From: Candidatus Dojkabacteria bacterium
Lineage (GTDB): Bacteria > Patescibacteriota > Dojkabacteria > SC72 > JAHDCA01
Assembly: GCA_020630115.1 (NCBI GenBank)
Contig: JAHDCA010000002.1
Location: 1 to 25,903, forward strand
Length of the DNA: 25,903 bases
Direction: 5' to 3'
Positions 15,431-21,641 of the stretch are shown in pieces (position 1 is the first letter of the stretch; each line of letters begins with the position of its first letter). The translations under genes and the position numbers were made by a program. The notes below the pieces were generated by a model. The model was not told where the DNA came from. It did no database searches and saw nothing but the letters and a program-made list of their open reading frames with translations.

Positions 15431-16433
15431 AAGTAACAAAGTAATTCAAGCTTACTTCCCAAAGCCAAGTTCTAAAGAGGCACTGAATTTGTGTAAGAGA
15501 TTATTCTCTTACTCTGTATATGGTAAAGCATTTCTGGAATTAGGTTTTGCAATCAAGCCCTACAAAACAGAGGAGCTGGTAGAGATTTCAAATAATGAGA
15601 TTTACATAAACCTCGATAACGAAAATAAGATAAAAAATTCTTATGCAGGGTTTAGATACGTAGATGAATATTACACAGTTGTAGTTACAAACAGGTTAAA
15701 GTTTTACAGAAACTACTTTAGAAATCTCTTCAAACTTATACTCCTTACTAAAGACCTTGATAGAGTGACAAGAGATATATGTAATATTAGTCAACTAGAA
15801 GAGAATTTTAAGATTGATATTAAACTTTCATACCTTGCTAGCACGTACAAAGAGGTTCTTAAGAAGATTCCCACATCAACACTAGAATCAGACCCATACC
15901 TAAGCTCTAATACGCAAATATTAGAAAATTATGATTATCCTAACTCACCATTAATAAAACTTTCACTAAGCCAAAAGCAATTAAAAATTTCTAACTACTA
16001 CGAACTTATAAACCTGAAGAGGCAAATCATTAGATTTGAGAACTTATCATTTTTAACGACCAGAAGGTTGGCAGAAAACAATCTAGAGAAAATCAAAACA
16101 GAGCAAAAGGTCAATTTGAGTAAATTTTTATCAGAGAATAAATTTCAGGTGATTTCTAATCCTAAAAAAGAAGTTTTTTTCAGCTATAAAGATTATCGGA
16201 TTGGAGTTATCCCCAACACATCACCTGCTTACTGCCACATGTATAGTGATTACGACTTCGTGATATTTGTTAAAGGTGGAGTTCTTTCACATGGAGCTAT
16301 TGTCATAAGAGAATTTGGTATACCAGCAATATCTTTAGCTGCTGATTTCAAAGAAAAAGAAAGTGTGATTTCAAAATTAATCTCAGCAGTCAATATATCT
16401 AAAGACAAAGCCTCTATATCTATTCGAACTTAA
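15423..16433 (+). CDS. orphan PEP-utilizer phosphohistidine swivel-domain protein
   Basis: A 336-residue cytoplasmic protein. The C-terminus (about 255-305) matches the mobile phosphohistidine domain of PEP synthase, PPDK and rifampicin phosphotransferase: a GGVLSHGAIVIREFGIPAI motif with the phosphorylatable His at residue 290. The usual ATP-grasp domain (PPDK_N) and the PEP-binding TIM barrel are absent; the first 240 residues are helical, Lys/Asn-rich and unrecognised. It may be a stripped-down phosphoryl carrier or a binding protein built on the swivel fold. The start overlaps the upstream surface-protein gene by 8 nt (ATGATTAG), so both are made together. It converges on the next gene with a 14-bp tail overlap. 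Confidence 0.7.
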   Translation: MIRSNKVIQAYFPKPSSKEALNLCKRLFSYSVYGKAFLELGFAIKPYKTEELVEISNNEIYINLDNENKIKNSYAGFRYVDEYYTVVVTNRLKFYRNYFRNLFKLILLTKDLDRVTRDICNISQLEENFKIDIKLSYLASTYKEVLKKIPTSTLESDPYLSSNTQILENYDYPNSPLIKLSLSQKQLKISNYYELINLKRQIIRFENLSFLTTRRLAENNLEKIKTEQKVNLSKFLSENKFQVISNPKKEVFFSYKDYRIGVIPNTSPAYCHMYSDYDFVIFVKGGVLSHGAIVIREFGIPAISLAADFKEKESVISKLISAVNISKDKASISIRT

Positions 16434-17169
16434 TAGACTCATTTTTTATCAACTTCTCACCATCAACAAGTACAACCTCATATTCGCCAGCTTCTACATT
16501 CTCAGGCAATGTGATTTCTCTTTCTCCAACTTGATTCAAAGGTATATCAACTCTCTGAATAGGCTTATCAACATCGTAACGGTCGCCTTTCTTTATTAGC
16601 TTATAAGTGAATAACTTCCCGTCTTCGTATTCATTAAGCTTAATAAAGGCCCTAACCCTAGTCCCAATCTCGAATTCATCATTGTAATTTTTATCAAGAT
16701 CGTTGGTATCGTAAAATTTGATTTCAGCATTTTCGACAACTGTATCACTGATTTTACCCTCCAACTGTGATTTAAAATTGTAAAGGTTACCGTCATTAGT
16801 AAATAAACCGATCAAGAAGTACCCTACCAAGATAATCACCATTACAAGCAGTAATAACAAAAGTATCCTGAAAACTTTTGCTAAACCTTTAGAACCTTCA
16901 TCACTTTTGAAACTCGACTTTATACTTTTTAGTAGACCATTTCGCCTATCGTTGTTCGGGTTTATGCCAGAATTGGCAACTTTCTGCCTCGACCGTGGTT
17001 CGCTACTACTGGCTTGTCGATCAGTAATATCAGGAGATTTAGTTTGTACACTTGGCTCTCTAGATGTTTCAATATTAGTACCCCAACCTTTAAGGATATT
17101 ATTCTTTCGTTTTACAGAATCGGGTTTTTGTTGAGTCTTTTCTCCAACTCTTTGAGGTGTAGGGTACAT
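16420..17169 (-). CDS. membrane-anchored protein with extracytoplasmic beta domain
   Basis: A 249-residue protein. Residues 1-90 are polar, charged and probably disordered in the cytoplasm (Pro/Gln/Lys/Arg-rich). A strongly hydrophobic segment (about 99-122) crosses the membrane, and the rest is a beta-sandwich-like domain with the 'LPENVEAGEYEVVLVDG' ending typical of Ig-like folds. The protein at 20522-20971 has the same design and a similar 'L.PGEYSYTIESG' end, so the two may be distant paralogues. The gene follows trxB by 15 nt with no Shine-Dalgarno sequence, so it probably belongs to the glutaredoxin-trxB operon. Its function is unknown. Confidence 0.65.
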   Translation of the reverse strand: MYPTPQRVGEKTQQKPDSVKRKNNILKGWGTNIETSREPSVQTKSPDITDRQASSSEPRSRQKVANSGINPNNDRRNGLLKSIKSSFKSDEGSKGLAKVFRILLLLLLVMVIILVGYFLIGLFTNDGNLYNFKSQLEGKISDTVVENAEIKFYDTNDLDKNYNDEFEIGTRVRAFIKLNEYEDGKLFTYKLIKKGDRYDVDKPIQRVDIPLNQVGEREITLPENVEAGEYEVVLVDGEKLIKNESIKFE

Positions 17170-17184
17170 AAAATTTCAGCTAAA

Positions 17185-18117
17185 CTAATCTAAACTCTGA
17201 AGATATTTTTCCACATCTAAAGCCGCCATGCAACCCATGCCTGCAGCAGTGATGGCTTGCTGGTAGTGATGGTCGTGAACGTCCCCTGCTACAAATACAC
17301 CTGGTATATTTGTATTAGTATGCCCGGAAACCACATCTACAAAACCCCTATCATCACGCGATACTTGATCATCTAAGAAGTCTGAGTTTGGTATGTGACC
17401 AATTGCTAAAAACATTCCGTTAACTTCAAGATTCTTTGACTCCCCTTTGACTGTATCTGTTATCTCTAAAGAATTAACCAATTTATCATCACCCTTGACC
17501 TCATCTACCTTTGTATTCCAAAGCACTTCGATCTTCTCATTTGCGAAAACTTTTTCTTGCATTGCTTTACTCGCACGGAACTCATCTCTTCTATGAATCA
17601 GATAGACTTTAGATGCGAACTTAGTGAGAAAGTTTGCCTCCTCCATTGCACTATCACCACCACCAATCACAGCAACAATCTTATCTCTATAAAATGCGCC
17701 ATCACATGTTGCACATGAGCTAACACCTTTTCCCCAATACTCTTTCTCGCCTGGGATATCTAATAACCTAGGGGAAGAACCAACAGCTAATATTACTGAC
17801 CTTGCTTGAACCTCTTGTCCATCAACGGTTAACTTTTTTACATCTCCACTAAAGTCAACTTTCGTTACGTACTTGTACAAAATCTCAGCTCCATGATTCT
17901 TAGCTTGATTCAGCATGTTCATCATCAACTGAGGCCCCATGATTCCTTCAGGAAACCCAGGGAAATTTTCAACATCAGTCGTGCCCATTAATTGCCCACC
18001 ATACTCAACACCTGCCACTACCAATGGGTTTAATCTAGCTCTCGCATTATATATAGCAGCAGTTAGGCCAGCTGGTCCTGAACCAATAATTACAACTTCT
18101 CTTATATCCTGTGACAT
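17185..18117 (-). CDS. trxB: thioredoxin reductase
   Basis: A 310-residue NADPH-dependent flavoenzyme that reduces thioredoxin-like proteins. The FAD-binding GSGPAGLTAA motif is at 12-21. The redox-active CATC is at 135-138, followed by DG. The NADPH-binding GGGDSA is at 152-157 with 'HRRDEFRA' after it, and the C-terminal GVFVAGDV FAD motif is near 275. Length and motif order fit the low-molecular-weight bacterial TrxB. It follows the glutaredoxin-like gene by 2 nt, so that protein is a likely electron acceptor; no classical thioredoxin is seen in the window. Confidence 0.96.
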   Translation of the reverse strand: MSQDIREVVIIGSGPAGLTAAIYNARARLNPLVVAGVEYGGQLMGTTDVENFPGFPEGIMGPQLMMNMLNQAKNHGAEILYKYVTKVDFSGDVKKLTVDGQEVQARSVILAVGSSPRLLDIPGEKEYWGKGVSSCATCDGAFYRDKIVAVIGGGDSAMEEANFLTKFASKVYLIHRRDEFRASKAMQEKVFANEKIEVLWNTKVDEVKGDDKLVNSLEITDTVKGESKNLEVNGMFLAIGHIPNSDFLDDQVSRDDRGFVDVVSGHTNTNIPGVFVAGDVHDHHYQQAITAAGMGCMAALDVEKYLQSLD

Positions 18118-18119
18118 TA

Positions 18120-18383
18120 CTAATTTTTAATTAAATTTAATTCTTCCAACTTATCTTCCAACTCAATAACTGATGGCTCAGTCAATGACGTTCCATCTTC
18201 AAAAACTATTGTTGGTACAGATTTATTCCCTCCGTTTACTTCCATAACATAATCTGCAGCTTCAGGATTTTGATCGATATCAATCTCCTCATAGCCATCA
18301 CCATTTGTCATACCGAACTCCAATAAGAAATTTTTAATCCTCACACAATCACCGCACCAAGCAGTTGAATAAATTTTAAACAT
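18120..18383 (-). CDS. glutaredoxin/NrdH-like redoxin
   Basis: An 87-residue thioredoxin-fold protein with the active site C10-G-D-C13 near the N-terminus, the cis-proline SVPTIVF turn (about 54-60), and the 'DGTSLTEPS' block that shapes the binding groove. CGDC is the dithiol site of mycoredoxin- and NrdH-like proteins, which often take electrons from TrxB instead of glutathione. TrxB starts 2 nt downstream, which supports that pairing. The promoter region is not clear; TATAAA at about 18398-18403 on the minus strand would give a leader of about 10 nt. Confidence 0.9.
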   Translation of the reverse strand: MFKIYSTAWCGDCVRIKNFLLEFGMTNGDGYEEIDIDQNPEAADYVMEVNGGNKSVPTIVFEDGTSLTEPSVIELEDKLEELNLIKN

Positions 18384-18452
18384 AATCTGATCATTAATTT
18401 ATAAACAAAGTATAGCCTAATTATGTTCTTTGATTGTTTACTCGTTTATGAG

Positions 18453-19631
18453 CTATTTGGAGAAATGGGTAAGCATAGAGCCAATTTTAAAGTTCTTAAT
18501 GAAAAGCATTGGAATTATACTTGTTATAAACATTACAAACATAACAGTATTCACATCAATATTAAAGACAAACCTATTAATAACAAACAGTAATGCCATT
18601 GGGGTTAAAGATCCTAGTGATGAAATTAGTTCCGACCATCCACGGTAACTTGTTCTATAAAGCGAGTAATTGCCATCAGTTCTTTGGATTATATTTAGAA
18701 ACCCACTAAAAGCATTCATATTTACTTGTGCACAAAAATTGAATAACACTGACATAATCACGACATTTTCGACTGTGGGATTAAGAAGAAAGTTTATCGG
18801 CGCAATTGCAAAGATCATGAAGTTAACTCCTAGTATTGCCCTATCCCTTCTTAAGAATTTAAAATCAAAGTTCTTGAAGACCTGACTCACTATAATCCCA
18901 ACCAAACTATTTACAAAAGTAACAACTGCCCAAAACTGGAGATCTCCAACGGCGTCAAATATCAAGATACTTAAAAGACCAAAGAACATCCAACCCATAA
19001 GCCCATAAATGAATCTAAGCTTAAAGTACTCTCTAGCCCAATGATCATGTAGTAAATCTTTAAATAGTTTATGCACGATAAAATCACTTTTTCTTCTTTC
19101 TCCAGTCTTAAATAGCATCAGAAAGATCGAAAGCCCACCAAACCCTACAAAACTTATCTTCAATATCTCATCATAGCTAAAATTCTCAACTAGAGAGTTA
19201 AACAGAAACGGAAGCGCGAGTGAGATTAAAACAGCTACACTCAAATTAACACTGTCAAAGTAATTTGCATCCTCTTCACCCATTATCTTTTCGGTGAGTT
19301 CACCTCTTGATAACCAAAACGAGATATTTGCCAACCCTGTACATATACCACATATAGCTATTAGAACTGAATCTGTGTTAACTGTATACACACCTAAGAT
19401 TATCAAAGAGGCTAAGCAGATCATGAAAAGAGCCTTCACGTAACCTTTAACTAGAATATAGGACAGTACTGGACTCATCAATGTCTGCGTCAAGAATATA
19501 TAAAAATTGTATTCAACAATAGTCCCAATTGATTTACCCTGCTCCCATAGGTAGAAATTGATCACTAAGTACGCAACTCCTCTTACTAAACGCAAAAGCC
19601 CGAATAAACTAACTAAACCAAAAGATTTCAT
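18453..19631 (-). CDS. MFS-like multi-pass transporter
   Basis: A 392-residue polytopic membrane protein with about 11-12 hydrophobic segments and short charged loops ('LSRGELTEKIMGEEDANYFD' in the first half; 'FKTGERRKSDF' at the middle junction). The two-halves pattern with a central loop is typical of the major facilitator superfamily. The segment following the 4th helix ('FWLSRGELTEK') resembles MFS signature positions, but the substrate cannot be told. A clear gap of 69 nt separates it from the glutaredoxin gene downstream. Confidence 0.75.
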   Translation of the reverse strand: MKSFGLVSLFGLLRLVRGVAYLVINFYLWEQGKSIGTIVEYNFYIFLTQTLMSPVLSYILVKGYVKALFMICLASLIILGVYTVNTDSVLIAICGICTGLANISFWLSRGELTEKIMGEEDANYFDSVNLSVAVLISLALPFLFNSLVENFSYDEILKISFVGFGGLSIFLMLFKTGERRKSDFIVHKLFKDLLHDHWAREYFKLRFIYGLMGWMFFGLLSILIFDAVGDLQFWAVVTFVNSLVGIIVSQVFKNFDFKFLRRDRAILGVNFMIFAIAPINFLLNPTVENVVIMSVLFNFCAQVNMNAFSGFLNIIQRTDGNYSLYRTSYRGWSELISSLGSLTPMALLFVINRFVFNIDVNTVMFVMFITSIIPMLFIKNFKIGSMLTHFSK

Positions 19632-19681
19632 ATCAATAACTGATTCGATTTATATTTTTTTACACTAAATTATCTTCTACA

Positions 19682-20176
19682 CTAAAAGAGCTTTTCAAAG
19701 CGCGAGTCCTCTCTGATAATCTTTACCAGTACTGAAACATTGGTAAGCTTAAAACTCCAATTATCACTTTCCCAATTCAAGTATGACTCTCCATGACTTC
19801 TAGTAACTAGTAGATTCTTCGTATCCATAAGTTCAGAATAATCATTTAAAGAAATACACTCAATGTGTTGAAAGCCAGTTGTATAATTTGAGCTCCCTCC
19901 AGGTTCAGCAATTTCAATTAATTTGGTAAAATACTTCCCATCTATGCTAAGTGGATCTTTCAGGATACAAATATGGAATAAACGATCATTATGCTCATTC
20001 GTTACAATTTTCAGAGAAAGGCTCTTAAGCTCTTTCATCAATTTTTCATAGTCATCAAAGCTCTCTGCTCTAATACAAGCATGGTCAATAACATAATTAG
20101 ACAACTCAAAATCTAATTTAAGAAGTCTATCGGAAATTTCCGAAACGAACTTTTTGTATTCTTTATGAATGTTCAT
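19682..20176 (-). CDS. VOC-superfamily protein, YecM-like
   Basis: A 164-residue cytoplasmic protein with the layout of the YecM family of the vicinal-oxygen-chelate fold. 'YVIDHACIRAESFDDYEKLMKEL' near residue 30 carries the first metal-type His; 'GKYFTKLIEIAEP' and 'GFQHIECIS' give the later Glu and His. These could coordinate a divalent metal as in YecM, whose reaction is not known. It belongs to a minus-strand run with a GIY-YIG nuclease gene 39 nt upstream and the transporter gene 50 nt downstream. Confidence 0.7.
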   Translation of the reverse strand: MNIHKEYKKFVSEISDRLLKLDFELSNYVIDHACIRAESFDDYEKLMKELKSLSLKIVTNEHNDRLFHICILKDPLSIDGKYFTKLIEIAEPGGSSNYTTGFQHIECISLNDYSELMDTKNLLVTRSHGESYLNWESDNWSFKLTNVSVLVKIIREDSRFEKLF

Positions 20177-20215
20177 ATATTACTTCAAAATTTACAAATG
20201 AATAATAAAGTCTTT

Positions 20216-20503
20216 TTACTCGCTTAGCAAATTTACTTCCGAATTAATCAATTCATATTTCCGCTTCCTACTTAACTTCTTTATCTGCATCTCTCTTCTG
20301 GTTGCGGTTGATCTACAAGGTAAAGATTCAAAGTACAACAACTCCACAGGTATCCTTGCTCTAGTGTATTTTGCTCCTTTACCAGCATTATGCTTATCAA
20401 TTCTTTTTTGAAGATGGTTAGTTATACCGCAGTAATAAGTTTCATCATTGCATTTTAGCAAATACACAAAATATTCATTATCTTTATTTAAAGAATTTTT
20501 CAT
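20216..20503 (-). CDS. GIY-YIG nuclease, UPF0213/YhbQ-like
   Basis: A 95-residue single-domain GIY-YIG protein from ATG 20503. The motif halves are VYLLK (13-17) and YYCGIT (23-28). The catalytic Arg34 and His38 lie in LQKRIDKH and Glu71 in RREMQIK, with the family 'AGKGAKYTRARIPVELLYFE' block between. The family processes branched or structured DNA/RNA in related species. An alternative start at 20521 (6 residues longer) would leave no space before the divergent gene; the chosen one leaves 18 bp, as at elp3, and a normal-length N-terminus. Confidence 0.9.
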   Translation of the reverse strand: MKNSLNKDNEYFVYLLKCNDETYYCGITNHLQKRIDKHNAGKGAKYTRARIPVELLYFESLPCRSTATRREMQIKKLSRKRKYELINSEVNLLSE

Positions 20504-20508
20504 TAAGC

Positions 20509-20514
20509 TATAAT
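20509..20514 (+). promoter_or_regulatory. -10 box, leaderless, divergent with GIY-YIG gene
   Basis: TATAAT ends 7 nt before ATG 20522. On the minus strand the overlapping hexamer GATTAT lies 6 nt before ATG 20503 and may serve the nuclease gene. Confidence 0.5.
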
Positions 20515-20521
20515 CATTCAT

Positions 20522-20971
20522 ATGAAGATTAATTACAAGTCAAATCGACTAACACCAAACAGAAAGATCCGTAACCAAAATAACTCACAGTTAATAATCC
20601 TAGGAGTAATTGCACTACTAATAATCAGCGCTTACCTATACTTTATCGTATTTAAACCTGAGTTTGAGATCAAATCGAACCACTTTGCATCAGATACACA
20701 AACCCAAGAAATAATAGATGAAGGCTTCACTGTGGGTGACAGGATAACTATAAGTGCAATACTAGAGTCAGATAAAGACACAGATGAGCAGATCAATGTT
20801 TTAGTAAAAGTAGTAGATACTGATGGGAAATTAGTCTATGAAACAGATTTCAAGTCAGGAACAAATATTCAAAGAAATCTTACTATCAATAAAGTCTTAG
20901 CCCCTGGTGAATACTCCTATACTATCGAATCAGGCTCACAAAAAGCTAGTGGAGAATTTGAAATAGAATAA
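20522..20971 (+). CDS. small membrane-anchored protein with beta domain
   Basis: A 149-residue protein. A basic, Asn-rich cytoplasmic head (1-22) precedes a membrane segment (about 24-45), then an extracytoplasmic beta domain of about 95 residues ending in 'LAPGEYSYTIESG'. The Ig-like pattern resembles the C-terminal domain of the gene at 16420-17169. No cysteines or catalytic motif are seen. It is monocistronic, with a TATAAT 7 nt before the start and no Shine-Dalgarno sequence. Confidence 0.65.
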   Translation: MKINYKSNRLTPNRKIRNQNNSQLIILGVIALLIISAYLYFIVFKPEFEIKSNHFASDTQTQEIIDEGFTVGDRITISAILESDKDTDEQINVLVKVVDTDGKLVYETDFKSGTNIQRNLTINKVLAPGEYSYTIESGSQKASGEFEIE

Positions 20972-21046
20972 TACACATCTCTTTCAAGTACTTTGATCAA
21001 TATGACCTAAGTCTATCATTAATCATAAGTCACCATTGAAACTCTT

Positions 21047-21090
21047 TTAATTACTTTAAGCGACTAAGCTTCACTTAAATTGGTAATTAA
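21047..21090. terminator. AT-rich inverted repeat, possible terminator
   Basis: An extended inverted repeat: TTAATTAC (21047-21054) with GTAATTAA (21083-21090), plus inner TTTAAG/CTTAAA arms. It lies between the end of the plus gene (20971) and the 3' end of tmRNA on the minus strand. It is GC-poor and has only a short A/T run on each side, so function is uncertain. Apart from this and the trailer hairpin I see nothing in 20972-21146. Confidence 0.3.
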
Positions 21091-21111
21091 CCCAACTCTT
21101 TTTCGAAACAC

Positions 21112-21151
21112 CTCCATGTATTTCCGAGCTAGTGCTCAGACTCACATGGAG
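21112..21151 (-). other. hairpin spanning tmRNA 3' end and trailer
   Basis: An 8-bp outer stem (CTCCATGT/ACATGGAG) encloses a 4-bp inner hairpin (GAGC/GCTC, 4-nt loop). The outer stem includes the last 5 templated tmRNA bases. It would compete with the acceptor stem in the precursor, so it may influence 3' processing. Confidence 0.4.
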
Positions 21152-21564
21152 ACGACGGGAGTCGAACCCGTGTCCAGTTAGTTTCGTCTAATACCCTTGT
21201 ACAAGTTTTGCAGGTTTAATTTCCCGCGGTTACCAAAAACCTACAAACAATAACCTCGGTCGAACTATTTTAAATTCTTCTGAACCAGCTAGCTCTTGTT
21301 ACTAGTCAGATATATCATCGCTGATGGAACAGCTACAGAACCTCACGATGAGAAAGTGTCCGTAACTGCATCCCCCTCGGGGGATGTTCATTAAAGGTTA
21401 AGCATTAAATGCAAATTGTGCACCTGTTAGAAAAGCGTTAAGCTTCTCAACTTGACCTTGAATGAAAGTTGAAAGTCTGTTTCCAACTAAACGTGATAGT
21501 TAAAGGATATCAATCCTACCTGAGGTATTAGCCTCTGCTAATGTCGAAAACCAAATACGTCCCC
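21147..21564 (-). ncRNA. ssrA: transfer-messenger RNA (tmRNA)
   Basis: tmRNA rescues ribosomes stalled on broken mRNAs. The tRNA-like end is clear: a T-arm with the invariant GTTCGACTC, and acceptor strands GGGGACG at the 5' end (21564-21558) and CGTCTCC at the 3' end, which pair in seven steps with one G-U. The discriminator A is at 21147, and no CCA is encoded. About 418 nt makes it longer than the 363-nt E. coli RNA. The tag frame ends in GAQFAFNA then TAA (stop at 21400-21398); a likely resume codon is GCT at 21436, giving a 12-residue tag (AFLTGAQFAFNA), but the start of the tag is uncertain. A strong hairpin (21369-21386) follows the stop. No tRNA genes lie nearby. Confidence 0.93.
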
Positions 21565-21585
21565 AAATTTCTTAAAGAGCTTTAT

Positions 21586-21591
21586 ATTATA
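21586..21591 (-). promoter_or_regulatory. tmRNA promoter (TGnTATAAT)
   Basis: On the minus strand an extended -10 (TGTTATAAT) directly follows the T-run of the upstream terminator. Start of transcription near 21579 would leave a 5' leader of about 15 nt, to be cut by RNase P. Confidence 0.6.
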
Positions 21592-21593
21592 AC

Positions 21594-21621
21594 AAAAAGC
21601 CCCTCGTTTGAGGGACTTTTT
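21594..21621. terminator. strong intrinsic terminator
   Basis: A stem AAAAAG-C-CCCTC / GAGGG-A-CTTTTT with one mismatch and a GTTT loop. On the minus strand the T-run ends the adhesin operon, and only 2-3 nt separate it from the tmRNA -10. Confidence 0.85.
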
Positions 21622-21641
21622 AGTATTCGAACAAATATAAC

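Noticed and set aside
21369..21386. GC-rich hairpin as a free-standing terminator
   Set aside because: It lies inside the tmRNA just after the tag stop, where tmRNA structure is expected, and is not followed by a T-run.
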